Assembly (NCBI RefSeq): GCF_001279525.1
Contig: NZ_LGDY01000106.1
Location: 1-64,000, forward strand
Source: Nocardia sp. NRRL S-836
Lineage (GTDB): Bacteria > Actinomycetota > Actinomycetes > Mycobacteriales > Pseudonocardiaceae
Direction: 5' to 3'
DNA: 64,000 nucleotides
A program made the position numbers and the translations under genes. The notes below the pieces were generated by a model that was not told the origin of the DNA, did no database searches, and saw only the letters and a list, made by a program, of their open reading frames with translations. This document shows, piece by piece, positions 28,262 through 38,300 of the stretch (its first letter is position 1; each line of letters opens with the position of its first letter).

Positions 28262-28870
28262 TCAGCGTCCCTTTCGCAGCAGCTTCCAGAGCAGCAGCAC
28301 CAACGCCGCCGCGCCGGCCGCGACTACCGCCGGGTGCTGGCGGGCCTGCCGGACACCCTGCTCGACGCGCTGTTGCACAGGCTCGGGCAGCGCCTCGACC
28401 GCACCGATGGCGGTCACACCGACCTGCGTGGCCATGACGCCGGCCTTCTCGCTGACCTGGCCCGCGATGACGGTCGCCTTCTCGCTCACCTTCTCGGCCA
28501 CCGCGCCGGCCTTCTGGCTCGCCTTCTCACTCACCTGGGCCGTCACGGCGGTCGCCTTCTCGCGGACCGCGTCGACCTGCTCCGCCACCACGCCCGCCTT
28601 CTCGGCAACAACACCAGCGGCACGGGTCTCGTTGGCTTTCTCTCCCGCCTTGCTCACCGCGTTGCCCGCAGCGCCGGTCGCGGCTGCCCCCTTGGCCTGC
28701 CTGGCGGTCTGCTTCACCGCGTCGACTCCCTCGCGCGCCTTGTGCTCGACCGGTCCGGGCACCTTCGCCTCGTGCGCAAGCACATCCACGGTGTCACTGT
28801 GTTCCCGCCGCGTCTGCCTCGCTTCGGCGCGCAGCTCGGCTGCGTCGCCGGGGACGTTCTTGTCGCTCAT
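28262..28870 (-). CDS. DUF3618-type alanine-rich coiled-coil protein with C-terminal membrane anchor
   Basis: The protein has 202 aa. The N-terminal 35 residues (DAAELRAEARQTRREHSDTV) follow the DUF3618 pattern. Residues 75-150 are a long amphipathic helix with repeats of the form QVSEKA / KVSEKA / VAEKAG, resembling LEA or apolipoprotein-like repeats. Near the end a single transmembrane helix ([20 protein letters not shown]) is followed by basic residues. Such proteins often accompany phage-shock or envelope-stress genes. The role is unknown. Confidence 0.78.
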   Translation of the reverse strand: MSDKNVPGDAAELRAEARQTRREHSDTVDVLAHEAKVPGPVEHKAREGVDAVKQTARQAKGAAATGAAGNAVSKAGEKANETRAAGVVAEKAGVVAEQVDAVREKATAVTAQVSEKASQKAGAVAEKVSEKATVIAGQVSEKAGVMATQVGVTAIGAVEALPEPVQQRVEQGVRQARQHPAVVAAGAAALVLLLWKLLRKGR

Positions 28871-29551
28871 CGATGTGCCCTTTCACTGACGGTGGCGCTG
28901 TCTTGCTGGGGTGCTGCGGTCGTGGTGCTCAACTTGATCTACCTCTACCCAGAAGTGCGCCGGTGTACGCCTGATGATCGGAGCAACCCCGTTGCGCATG
29001 GCGCACGCACCGGGTACACCCACTGAACTACTGCGCGGTGTTGTCGCTGTTCCCGGCATCTTTGCTGGTCTCGCTGCTTGGCCCTGCTCGGGCCGAGCGC
29101 GATCGAGAACCGGCAGAAGTTCAAGACCGGTGGGCTGCCGGCGATCGTCGGTCTGCTCACCGCACTGTGGTCGGCCCCCGGGATGCACAGGCGCGTTCAG
29201 GCGCGCTTCGAACTCGATCATGACATCGAGGAAGGCTGCCCGCTCTGCAGGTCATCGCCGCGACGCCGGAGCAGACACCGGCGTCCACCCGCCGGTGGTG
29301 TCCCACCTGGAGTACCGCTTCACCGCGCGTGGCGGTGGCTCAAGGTTCACGGCGTAGCTCGCGCCGTACGAGAGCTTCTCGAACTGGCTCCTGGGATCTG
29401 CCGCCTGATGGACTTGTTCATGCGAGTGCTTCTTACGAGATCTCCGCGCTGCGAAAGGAACTTGGTGAGGCGTCTTACACGGTACCTACACGCGCAACAC
29501 CGACCACGACGACCGATTGCCGCCAGCACACGGTGACACGAAGAGTCCACA
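28871..29551. other. Degenerate region of about 680 bp without an intact gene
   Basis: Several short frames exist but none has a credible start and none is intact. The only recognisable piece is the YihY/BrkB-like fragment at 29066-29190. A further frame ending in PPVVSHLEYRFTARGGGSRF (to 29357) is also isolated. The region looks like gene decay. Confidence 0.55.
29066..29190 (+). pseudogene. Remnant of a YihY/BrkB-family membrane protein
   Basis: One frame reads LALLGPSAIENRQKFKTGGL then PAIVGLLTALWSAPGM, matching the conserved GLxxALWSASG region of YihY/BrkB-type six-helix membrane proteins. Only about 40 of the usual 280-350 residues are present, with unrelated sequence on both sides and no start, so it is a fragment. 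Confidence 0.4.
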
Positions 29552-29998
29552 ATGGTCCTCATGATCTCGTCAACGGGAACGGATGCCGTGTCCGTGCTCA
29601 AGGCCATGTACGCGGCAGAAGCCGAATACCTAACGGCCGGAGGTCCGGGGAACGCGTCGTTCGCGCCGCTCGCACCCTTCTTCGCACCCGATGTCGTGCT
29701 GCACCAGGCTGAAGCGCTCCCCTACGGCGGAGTCTGGCGTGGCCATGAAGGCGTGGAGCAGTTCTTCCTCGCCATGAGCGGAACCTGGGACACGTTCGAC
29801 ATGGTCGAGCAGACGTTCCTCAACGACACCAGCCCGCTCGTCGTCCTGACCCACGTGCACGCACGTGCCCGTGCCACGGGCCGTGAGCTCGACTTCCCGA
29901 TCCTCCAGACGATCACCGTGGAGAACGGGCGCATCACCGAGGTACATCCGTTCTACTGGGACACCGCCGCGATCGCGCGGGCGTGCTCGACGAGATAA
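29552..29998 (+). CDS. SnoaL-like / nuclear transport factor 2 family protein
   Basis: The protein has 148 aa from ATG 29552 (a second ATG at 29561 is possible; no strong ribosome site for either). The NTF2-fold pattern is visible: LKAMYAAEAEYL, LAPFFAPDVVLHQAEALPYG, GVWRGHEGVEQFFLAMSGTW, and C-terminal TITVENGRITEVHPFYWDT. This subfamily comprises ketosteroid-isomerase-like proteins of unknown substrate. It converges with the GT4 gene with a 26-bp gap. Confidence 0.8.
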   Translation: MVLMISSTGTDAVSVLKAMYAAEAEYLTAGGPGNASFAPLAPFFAPDVVLHQAEALPYGGVWRGHEGVEQFFLAMSGTWDTFDMVEQTFLNDTSPLVVLTHVHARARATGRELDFPILQTITVENGRITEVHPFYWDTAAIARACSTR

Positions 29999-30024
29999 GC
30001 GCACTGGACAAGGGAAGCGCGGGT

Positions 30025-31293
30025 TCATCCCGTCAGGGCGATGGCCGTGGCGAAGAGGCCGTCGAACACCCGGACCCGGTCGAACGACAGGGCGTGCTCG
30101 CGGGCCCGGTCCGCCATGAGCTGCCGTTCCTCGGCCGGCATGTCGAGCACCACCCGGTCGATCGCGGCGGCGATCTGGATGGCGTTGCCTGCCTCCACGA
30201 GGATGGCCGTCCCGCCCACCGCCTCGCCGACGCCTCCGGTGGTGGTCGTGATGACCGGGCCGCCGCCCGCGAGCATCTTCTCGGTCAGTGCGATGCCGAA
30301 AGTTTCGACGAAGTCGGGTTCCGGTTTGGTCGGCAGGGCGTACACGGCGCAGCCGTTCATCAGCAGCGGCTTCTCGTCGTCTTCCACGTCGGTGAGGAAC
30401 AGGATCCGGTCGTTGTGGCGGGTGATCGCCCGGAGGTGCTCCAACTCGGGGCCGTTGCCGGCGATCACGAGCTTCAGCCGTGACCGCGACTGGCAGCGGG
30501 CGAACGCGTCCACGAGGTCGTAGACGCCTTTGGCGCGGGTCACGCGGGACAGGAACAGCACGTACCCGTCGCGTTCCAGGCCGCGGCGCCGCAGGGCGGT
30601 GTCCACGCGTGCCGGGTCGAGGTCGAGGTACGCCTCGGTGTCGATCGGTGGGTAGCTGACCGTTATCCGGCGGGTGCACTGGACGGCGAACCGGGTTCCG
30701 CAGTGCGTGTCGACGGCTTCCGCGCAGGCGATGATCTCCTGCCGGGTGTACTCCGACACGGCGATCACCTGGTCGTTGGCGAGGAACCGGGTGAACAGGA
30801 CCACCGCTGCGCCGAACCGCCGCTCGGTCAGGCACGAGCGGATCACGTTGGTGACGTCCGAGCCGACCGCCTTCGCGATGGTGTGGACGTCGGGTGCGTA
30901 GCCGGCGGCACGGGCCGCGTCGACGGCGTCGCGCACCACCGCGTCGTGAGGGGCGAGGTACATCGACACGCACGTGGTCGGGACCGGTTCGGCGAGCAGT
31001 TCGACCAGGCGGCCGGTCAGCCCGGCCAGGTGCCGGCCGTCGGGTACGCGGTAGTCGCCGACCGGGTCCGGGCGTTCCACGGTGATGCCCTTGCTGTAGG
31101 GCATGATCCGGTCCAGCGGTTTGAGCGGCAGGCCTGCCGCCTGGAGCACGGAGATCGGCCACGTCAGCAGGCGGACATCGTCGAAGCCGCGGGTGAGTGC
31201 GGCCTCGGCCAAGTTGCGGGCTTCCCCTGAGTGGCCGCAGATGACCGGGTCGGCGCGGACCACGATGACGAGACGGCGGCTTGGCCTGCTCAT
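30025..31293 (-). CDS. GT4-family (GT-B fold) glycosyltransferase
   Basis: The protein has 422 aa from ATG 31293, which overlaps the GH92 stop (ATGA). A longer reading to 31776 is a shadow of the GH92 gene. It has an N-terminal acceptor domain with VIVVRADPVICGHSGEARNL. The C-terminal nucleotide-sugar domain has VLFLSRVTRAKGVYDLVDAF, LVIAGNGPELEHL and the EPDFVETFGIALTEKMLAGG segment carrying the E-x7-E motif. Substrate and acceptor are not readable. Coupling to a GH92 alpha-mannosidase suggests a mannose-containing glycan or glycoconjugate. Confidence 0.88.
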   Translation of the reverse strand: MSRPSRRLVIVVRADPVICGHSGEARNLAEAALTRGFDDVRLLTWPISVLQAAGLPLKPLDRIMPYSKGITVERPDPVGDYRVPDGRHLAGLTGRLVELLAEPVPTTCVSMYLAPHDAVVRDAVDAARAAGYAPDVHTIAKAVGSDVTNVIRSCLTERRFGAAVVLFTRFLANDQVIAVSEYTRQEIIACAEAVDTHCGTRFAVQCTRRITVSYPPIDTEAYLDLDPARVDTALRRRGLERDGYVLFLSRVTRAKGVYDLVDAFARCQSRSRLKLVIAGNGPELEHLRAITRHNDRILFLTDVEDDEKPLLMNGCAVYALPTKPEPDFVETFGIALTEKMLAGGGPVITTTTGGVGEAVGGTAILVEAGNAIQIAAAIDRVVLDMPAEERQLMADRAREHALSFDRVRVFDGLFATAIALTG

Positions 31294-33392
31294 GTGCGAG
31301 CCCTCTTTCCGAGCGGGTCGGACACCGATGGCGGCAGGACTTTGCGTCCCCATTCCGAGGGGTGCGGGCCGAGTTCGAGCAGCAGCCGGCCGCCGGCGTG
31401 GACGTCGGAGGCGCGCAGGTGCGCGGCGTCCAGTGGTTTGCCGTCCAGGCGGGCGGACTGCACGTACTGCGGCGGCGGGTTCTCGTCCAGGCCGTCGGAG
31501 CTGATGGACGTCTCGCGGTGCCCGCGTGTCTCGATGACGAAGTCGCGGTCGCCGATGTGCAGGGTGGCGTGGCTGAACGCGGGGGCGTTGACGAGGAACA
31601 GGTTCTGCCCGGCGACCGGGAACAGGCCCAGCGAGGCCCACACGTACCACGAGCTCAGCCCGCCCGAGTCGTCGTTGCCCGGCAGGCCGCCGGGGCCGGT
31701 GCCGAACTGCCACGTCAGTGCCGCGTGCACGATCTCGGCGGTGCGGTCCGGCCGGGCCGCGTAGTGGTAGGACCACGGCGCTTCCATGTCCGGCTCGTTG
31801 TTCAGGCCCTCGAACCGGTTGAGCAGGTAGCCGGCCGCCATCTCCGCCGAGCTGGGCCGCTTGCCGGGCTGCGCCACACGGGGGGCGTCGTAGCCGAAGA
31901 ACGCGTCAAGGGTGCTGACGAACGCTTCGTTCCCGCCGACCATCGCGATCCTCGCGGCCATGTCGTGCAGCAGCCGGAACGAGTAGTTCCACTTGCCGCC
32001 CTCGTAGAACGACGAGTCGACGAGCAGGCCGGTGTCCGGGTCGAACGCGTTGGACCACAGGCGGCTGCGCGCGTCGAGGTCGTCGGCGAGCTGGACGTCG
32101 TTCAGGCTGCGGGCGACGCCGGCGGTGCAGTGGCAGGCGTAGGCGAGGTCGAGCGTGTGCGAGATCGGGTGCACGACGCCGTGTTCGTAGAAGTCCTCGC
32201 CGTACATGCGGCGCAGGTCGTCGTACATGTGCACCAGCGCCCAGGCCCAGTCCAGGTCGCCGAGGCCGAGGGCGTGCGCGTCGGCCAGGGCGGTGTGGAC
32301 CAGCGCGCTGGCTTGGCGGAAGAACCGGTCCGCGCCGCGTGCCATCCGGTACCCGATCGGGAAGTTGCCCTCCTCCTCGCAGACCCGGATCAGCGACTCC
32401 AGGAGGTCGACCGCGCGGTCCGGGCAGATGGCCATGAGCAACGGCAGCTGGGTCTTGTAGATGTCCCACATCGTGCAGATGTCGAACACGAAGGGCCCCG
32501 AGGACGGCCAGAACGGGCTTTCGTCGTCGGCGAAGCACGGCTTGATCAGCGAGTGGTACATGGCCGTCGCGAAAACCTGCCGACGGGCGGGTGACCCGCC
32601 CTCGACCTCCACCCGGTCCACGTGGTCGCGCCACCGGGCCGTGGTCTGCGCCCGGACGACGTCGAACGCCTGCGGGCCGTCACCGCATTCGCGGTACAGG
32701 TTCTCCCTGGCCTGCTCACAACCGCGCAGGGAGAACCCGATCTGGATCTCGACGCTCTGCCCGGCGGTGGTGGGGCCCATGTAGAGCAACCCGAACGGGC
32801 GCAGCGTGGTCTGCCTGATGCGGTCGAAGTCGAGCCGCGTGCCGCCCTCGATGAGCCGGCGGTCGTGCCAGAGCATCTGCCGCCAGCCGGGGCTCTCGAC
32901 CTTGAGGTACACCGACAGCGGCACGCCTTCGACGACCACCGTTCCCTGGGCGCGGCCGTTGCCGAGACTTTCGACGTGCGCCCGCAACGGCACCGTGCGG
33001 CCGAGGTCGATGCCCAGGCCGCCGCAGGACAGGTCGACGACGATCCGCGCGCTGCGGTGCTCGGGGAACACGTAGCGGTGCACGGCGACCTTGGCGCCGA
33101 CCGTGACCTCGCACCGGATGCCGGTGTCGAGGGTGGCCGCGTAGTACCCGGCTTCTGCGGTCTCGTCGTGCAGCGGCCAGGCCTCGCCGAGGACGTCCAG
33201 CTGCTGCACCATCGGGGTCACGCGCACGTAGTTGTAGTACTTGCGGATCGCGCCGGTGCCGGACTGCTGGAAGTGGGTGAACCCGGAGGCCTGGAGCCGG
33301 TCGAACAGCTCCTCCGGCTGCCCCTCGGTGTTCTTCGCGTAGAGGCCGTACCCGGTCGGGTAGGCACCGGAGTACGCGCAGGCGGACACCAT
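31290..33392 (-). CDS. GH92-family alpha-mannosidase, N-terminus incomplete from the first standard start codon
   Basis: The protein has 700 aa from ATG 33392. Family GH92 signatures include ESPFWPSSGPFVFDICTMWD, EEEGNFPIGYRMARGADRFF, YEGGKWNYSFRLLHDM and GLPGNDDSGGLSSWYVWASLGLF. The Glu/Asp catalytic pair of inverting calcium-dependent GH92 enzymes lies in these blocks. The frame stays open upstream to a TAG at 33537-33539. That upstream 48-codon stretch encodes the conserved GH92 N-terminus (DEIDPFIGTAATSL ... QVGNTHPGATSPLG), yet contains no ATG, GTG or TTG. The real start must be a rare codon or lie behind a lesion. No signal peptide is visible. It is first in a pair with the GT4 gene. 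Confidence 0.85.
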   Translation of the reverse strand: MVSACAYSGAYPTGYGLYAKNTEGQPEELFDRLQASGFTHFQQSGTGAIRKYYNYVRVTPMVQQLDVLGEAWPLHDETAEAGYYAATLDTGIRCEVTVGAKVAVHRYVFPEHRSARIVVDLSCGGLGIDLGRTVPLRAHVESLGNGRAQGTVVVEGVPLSVYLKVESPGWRQMLWHDRRLIEGGTRLDFDRIRQTTLRPFGLLYMGPTTAGQSVEIQIGFSLRGCEQARENLYRECGDGPQAFDVVRAQTTARWRDHVDRVEVEGGSPARRQVFATAMYHSLIKPCFADDESPFWPSSGPFVFDICTMWDIYKTQLPLLMAICPDRAVDLLESLIRVCEEEGNFPIGYRMARGADRFFRQASALVHTALADAHALGLGDLDWAWALVHMYDDLRRMYGEDFYEHGVVHPISHTLDLAYACHCTAGVARSLNDVQLADDLDARSRLWSNAFDPDTGLLVDSSFYEGGKWNYSFRLLHDMAARIAMVGGNEAFVSTLDAFFGYDAPRVAQPGKRPSSAEMAAGYLLNRFEGLNNEPDMEAPWSYHYAARPDRTAEIVHAALTWQFGTGPGGLPGNDDSGGLSSWYVWASLGLFPVAGQNLFLVNAPAFSHATLHIGDRDFVIETRGHRETSISSDGLDENPPPQYVQSARLDGKPLDAAHLRASDVHAGGRLLLELGPHPSEWGRKVLPPSVSDPLGKRART

Positions 33393-33772
33393 GCCGAGCG
33401 GGGACGTCGCGCCGGGGTGGGTGTTGCCGACCTGCGCTTTCGGCCACCACCAGGTGGCCGCCAGCCCCTGCGCCGCGGGCAGTGAGGTGGCAGCCGTTCC
33501 GATGAATGGATCAATCTCGTCGAGGATGCGGCGACGCTATGTCAGGGCGGGCACCTCGTTGGTTTCAGCGACATGAACATGTGTGTCGACCTGGCTTCGC
33601 GCGCGGTCGCCACGTCGTCGAGGCAGTGCACGGCGAGGGCGGATATCCAAGAAATTCATGTTACAAGAAGAGGAACAGCCATTCACCCAGTGTCGGCGAA
33701 GTGCGCAATGGGCACCCTTCGACCGCTGATCAACCGTCTCGCCGGACCACGACGAACCTTGTGGGGCAATGA

Positions 33773-33967
33773 ATGGCAAAACAGTTTCACGTCCACCTCG
33801 TCGACGATCTGGATGGCACCGCGGCGGAGGACATCGAGACGGTCCAGTTCGGTCTCGACGGCGTCACGTACCTGATCGACCTCAGTGCGCGGAACGCGGA
33901 CAACCTGCGCACGAGCCTGCGTGACTTCATCAGCAACGCCCGCCGCACGGGTGGCCGGGTCGAATAG
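33773..33967 (+). CDS. Lsr2-like nucleoid protein, N-terminal oligomerisation domain only (premature TAG)
   Basis: The protein has 64 aa from ATG 33773. FHVHLVDDLDGTAAEDIETV followed by QFGLDGVTYLIDLSARNADN is the Lsr2 N-terminal dimerisation/oligomerisation domain, ending NARRTGGRVE at a TAG (33965-33967). Lsr2 proteins are about 105-120 aa with a C-terminal AT-rich DNA-binding domain. That domain is encoded immediately downstream in the same frame (33968-34129). As written, only the oligomerisation half would be made. Such a product could in principle interfere with full-length Lsr2. The gene stands between the GH92/GT4 pair and the NRPS locus. Confidence 0.85.
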   Translation: MAKQFHVHLVDDLDGTAAEDIETVQFGLDGVTYLIDLSARNADNLRTSLRDFISNARRTGGRVE

Positions 33968-34129
33968 GAGGCCACCTGTGCGACGGGAGAATCGCGCACG
34001 AGAGAACGGACGCGCGCTATCCGGCGGTGGGCGCGGGAAAACGGATTCGAGCTGTCGGATCGTGGCCGGATTCCGGACCGGGTCATCGACGAGTTCGAGA
34101 AAGCGAATTCTCCCGCGCGAACGCGCTGA
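33968..34129 (+). pseudogene. Detached C-terminal DNA-binding half of the Lsr2-like protein
   Basis: Reading on in the frame of 33773-33967 past the TAG gives 53 codons to TGA 34127-34129. They include AIRRWARENGFELSDRGRIP then DRVIDEFEKANSP. This is the Lsr2 C-terminal helix-turn-helix with the RGR AT-hook-like motif that grips the minor groove. There is no ATG, GTG or TTG in frame before it. An AGGAGG overlapping the TAG precedes a GTG at 33978, but in a different frame. Confidence 0.8.
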
Positions 34130-34132
34130 AGC

Positions 34133-35362
34133 TCAGGACGATCCGGTCAGCTCCTCGCTCTGTTCCCGGGAGAACCGGCGCAGGGTCGGGTTCAGGGTGG
34201 CGAACACCGTCAGCAACGCCGAGCCGGCCGCGCACGTGAGGATGGCCTGCGTGGGGGTCAGGAAGTCCACCAGCAGGCCGCCGACGGCGGGGCCGGCGAT
34301 CGCGGCGATGCCCAGCGCCACGCCCATCACGCTGCTGAGCCTGCCGCGCAGCTCGTCGGGGGTGAGCAGGAGCTGGTAGGTGGTGATGGTGGTGTTCGCG
34401 GTGGGGGCCAGGAACGCGGCGGCCGCGAACAGCACGCCGGTGGGGATGCCCGCGTCGACGAACAGCGCGATCGGGATCAGGGCGGTGATGGCCCAGAACA
34501 CGCCGACGATGGCGCGGTGGGGGCGCAGCACGCGGTGCAGGCGCGGGGCCACCAGTGCGCCCAGGATGCCGCCGGCACCGAGCATCGCGCCCATGATGCC
34601 GATCTGGCCGGCCGGCACGCCCTCCTGGTGCGCGATGGCGATCATCAGCAGGTAGAACGCCTGGAAGAACAGGTTGAGGCCGACCGCGCAGAAGGCGACC
34701 ACCCGCACCACCGGCTGGGTCCACACCCAGCGCAGGCCCTCCCCCACCTCGCGGTGGAAACGGCTGAGCGGCGCGGGTTCCCGTTCGCGCGGGGGGACGC
34801 GGATGAACAGCAGCGACAGGAACGTCGCCACGTGCGTCACCGCCTCCACGGCGAACGGCAGCCAACGGCCCAGGCCGAACAGCAGGCCGCCCACCGCCGT
34901 GCCGGAGAGCTGGCCGAGGTAGCCGCGTGCGGCGTTCATCGCGACCGCGTCGGGGAGCTGGCGTTCGGGCACGATGGCGGGGAGCACGGCGTCTTCCGCC
35001 GGTTCCGACAGCGCCCTGCAGACGCCGAGCACGATGACGACCAGCACGACGTGTTCGACGCCGATGGCGTGCCACCACAGGCCGGCCACCAGGAACGCCA
35101 CGGCGAGCGCCTGCACGGCTTCGCAGACCAGCATCACCGTCCTGCGGTTCCAGCGGTCGACCAGTGCTCCGGCGGGCAGGCCGACGACGAGCTGGGCGGC
35201 GGCGGAGGCGCCCAGCACGAAGCCCGAGGTGGCGGCCGAGTCGGTGAGCACGAGCACCAGCAGGGGCAGCGCGATGGTGGACGCGCTGGCCCCCGCCTCG
35301 GACAGCGCCTGACCGGCCCACAGCAGGCGGTAGTCGCGGTTGCGCGACAGCGACGTGGTCAT
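34133..35362 (-). CDS. MFS exporter (enterobactin-exporter-like, MFS_3), probable NRPS product efflux
   Basis: The protein has 409 aa with about 12 transmembrane segments. The N-terminal [20 protein letters not shown], the inter-helix loop [20 protein letters not shown] and the cytoplasmic [15 protein letters not shown] are typical of drug and siderophore exporters of this family. Its ATG overlaps the stop of the NRPS (ATGA), so it is co-translated with the synthetase and probably exports the peptide and protects the cell. It converges with the lsr2-like gene, with only 3 bp between stops. Confidence 0.92.
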   Translation of the reverse strand: MTTSLSRNRDYRLLWAGQALSEAGASASTIALPLLVLVLTDSAATSGFVLGASAAAQLVVGLPAGALVDRWNRRTVMLVCEAVQALAVAFLVAGLWWHAIGVEHVVLVVIVLGVCRALSEPAEDAVLPAIVPERQLPDAVAMNAARGYLGQLSGTAVGGLLFGLGRWLPFAVEAVTHVATFLSLLFIRVPPREREPAPLSRFHREVGEGLRWVWTQPVVRVVAFCAVGLNLFFQAFYLLMIAIAHQEGVPAGQIGIMGAMLGAGGILGALVAPRLHRVLRPHRAIVGVFWAITALIPIALFVDAGIPTGVLFAAAAFLAPTANTTITTYQLLLTPDELRGRLSSVMGVALGIAAIAGPAVGGLLVDFLTPTQAILTCAAGSALLTVFATLNPTLRRFSREQSEELTGSS

Positions 35363-38300
35363 CGGTCACCCCGGCAGTCCGCGGCGATCCCGCGCAGCGC
35401 GTCGAGGAAGTCCTCCGCCACGCGACGCACCGTGGCCTCCTCGTGGCGGTCCGGCTGGTAGTGCCAGGTGAAGCGGAGCTCACCACCTGCCACGCCGCCG
35501 ACCACCTCCAGGAGGTGCGGCCCGCGGTCGGTCGGGTCGGTGTCCTGCCCGACGGGGTCGAGGACGGTCCGGTAGAGGCCGCCGTCGGCGTTGTCGGCGG
35601 TGCTGCCGGACTGGCCGAGGTAGTTGAACACCACCTGCGGTCCGGGAGCGGCGAGGCGCTCGCGCACCTCCGGGGTGCCCAGCTGCTGCAACGCCCCGAA
35701 GCCGAAGCCGTTGCCCGGCACCGTGCGCAGCTGCCTGCGCACGGCCTTGACCAGGTCGCGCCACGACGCCCCGTCGGCGGGCAGCGCCAGCCTGACCGGG
35801 TAGAGCGTGGTGAACCAGCCGACCGTGCGGGACAGGTCCGCGCCGAGGACGTCCTCACGGCCGTGGCCCTCCATGTCGAGGGACACCGTCCGTTCGCCGG
35901 TGAACCGGGACAGGGCGCAGGCCAGTGCGGCGAGCAGGACGTCGTTGATCCGGGTGCGGTAGGCCGTGGGCGCGTCGTGCAGCAACGCGTCGGTGTCCTC
36001 CGCTCCGAGCACGATGTGCACCTCGGCCGCCGGCGTGCCCGGTGCCGGCCGGTCGTGGTCGACGGGCAGCGGGGCCGCGTCGAGTGCGGCGGCCCAGTGG
36101 TCCAGCTCGTGGTCCAGCGCTCCCCCGGCGACGTGCCGGGCCAGTCCGTCGGCCCAGTCGCGGAACGACGTCGACTTCGCACCCAGGTCCACCGACTCGC
36201 CGCGCACGGCCTGCCGGTAGGCGGTGTCGAGGTCGTCGAGCAGGATCCGCCAGGACACGCCGTCCACGACGAGGTGGTGCACCGTGAGGAACAGCAACGG
36301 TGCCGGCATGTCGTCGGCGTGGAACAGCACGACCCGGTACAGCGGGCCCGCGGCGAGGTCGAAGCCCGCGTGGGCCTCGTCGGCGATCTTCTCCAGGTGT
36401 GCCTGGCGTTCCGGCTCGCCGATCGAGCTGAGGTCGTGGCGTTCCAGCACACCGCCCGGCTCGACCGGCGCGTTGTGCTGGCGCCACTCGCCGTCGACGT
36501 GCTCGAAACGCATGCGCAGCGCGTCGTGGTGTGCCACCACGGCCACCAGACCGCTCTCCAGCGCGGCCTCGTCCACGTCCGGGGTCAGTTCCAGCAGCAT
36601 GGACTGGGCGAAGTGGTGCGGCGCGACCGTGCGGGTCTCGAAGAACCACCGCTGGATCGGCGTGAGCGTGACGTCACCGACGACCTCGGCGGTGTTCACC
36701 GGTTCGGTCTCGATCTCGGTGACGAACGGCGCGAGCGCCTCGATGGTCTGGTTGCGGAACAACGACTTCGTGGTCAGTGCGAGCCCGGCCTTCCTGGCGC
36801 GGGACACGACCTGGATCACCAGGATGGAGTCGCCGCCCAGCTCGAAGAAGTTGTCCCGCACGCCGACGCGGTCGGCGCCCAGCACGTCCGCCCAGACCTC
36901 GGCGAGCGCGCGTTCCACGGGCGTGCGCGGCGGTACGTGCGCACCGCTGTCGTCGGCGGCCGGTGCCGGAGCGGGCAGTGCCGCCCGGTCGAGCTTGCCG
37001 TTGGGCGTCACCGGCAGGACCGGTAGCGCGACGAACGCGGACGGCACCATGTACGCGGGCAGCCGGTCGGCGAGGAACGCGCGCAGCTCGGCGGTTCCCA
37101 CCTCGGTGTCGGCGACGTGGTAGGCGACCAGGCGGGCGTGGCCCTGGCCGTTGTCCGACGCCACCACGGCCGCCTCGGTCACGTGCGGGTGGTGCAGGAG
37201 CGCGGACTCGACCTCGCCCGGTTCGACGCGGTGGCCGCGGATCTTGACCTGGTCGTCGATGCGGCCCAGGTACTCGATCACGCCGTCCGCGCGCCTGCGG
37301 ACCAGGTCGCCGGAGCGGTACATCCGCTCCCCCGGCGCGCCGAACGGGCACGCCACGAACAGTGCCGCGGTGAGGCCCGGCCGGTTGAGGTAGCCCCGCG
37401 CGAGGCCGTCGCCCGCGATGCACAGCTCACCCGGCACGCCGAGCGGCACCGGCCGCAGCTGGTCGTCCACGACGTACAGCCTGGTGTTCCAGGCGGGGTG
37501 GCCGATCGGGACCGCTCCGGGGGCCAGCGGCTCGCCGGGTTCGACGCGGTGCTCCATGCAGCCGACGGTGGTCTCGGTCGGGCCGTACTCGTTGATGACG
37601 GTCGCCGTCGGGTTCGCCCGCCGCCACTCGTCGACGACCGCGCCCAGCAGCTGCTCGCCGCCGACGACCAGGTCACCGGTCGGCGACAGCTGGGCCGGCA
37701 CCGCACCCAGCAGGGACAGGTGGCTCGGCGTGGCCTTGAGGAACGCCGTCTGCTCCACCGGGACGGCGTCCTCGTCCAGCTCGCTCACCACGATGCGGCC
37801 GCCGGCCAGCAGCGGGCCGAACAGCGTCGTGACGGTGAGGTCGAACGACACCGGCGAGTGCAGCACCGCCGCGCCGCGCAGGCCCTGGTAGACCTCGGTG
37901 GCCCAGGCCAGGTAGTTGACCACCGACCGGTGCTCGACCACCACGCCCTTGGGGCGGCCGGTCGACCCGGACGTGTAGATCACGTACGCCGGGTCGCGAG
38001 TGGACAGTGGTGCGATCCGGTCGTGGTCGCCGGGGTTGTCGTCCCGGCCGCCGGTGGTGCGCACGAGCTCCGGGTCGTCCAGGACCAGCACCGGCCGGGC
38101 GTCGTCCAGCACGAACGCCACCCGGTCGGCGGGCTGGTCCGGTTCGATCGGCACGTACGCGGCACCCGTCTTGAGCACCGCCAGCACCGCGACGAGCAGG
38201 TCGGCGGAGCGCGGCAACGAGATCGCGACGTACCGGCCGGGGCCGACGCCCTGAGCGATCAGGTTGTGCGCCAGGCGGTTGGCGCGGACGTTGAGCTCGG

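Noticed and set aside
31294..31776. A longer start for the GT4 gene at 31776
   Set aside because: It overlaps the GH92 coding sequence out of frame; ATG 31293 in an ATGA overlap is the natural start.
33773..33967. Reading the 64-aa protein beside the NRPS as an MbtH-like protein
   Set aside because: The size is similar, but the sequence (VHLVDDLDGT, FGLDGVTYLIDLS) is the Lsr2 N-terminal domain and the conserved Trp residues of MbtH proteins are missing.
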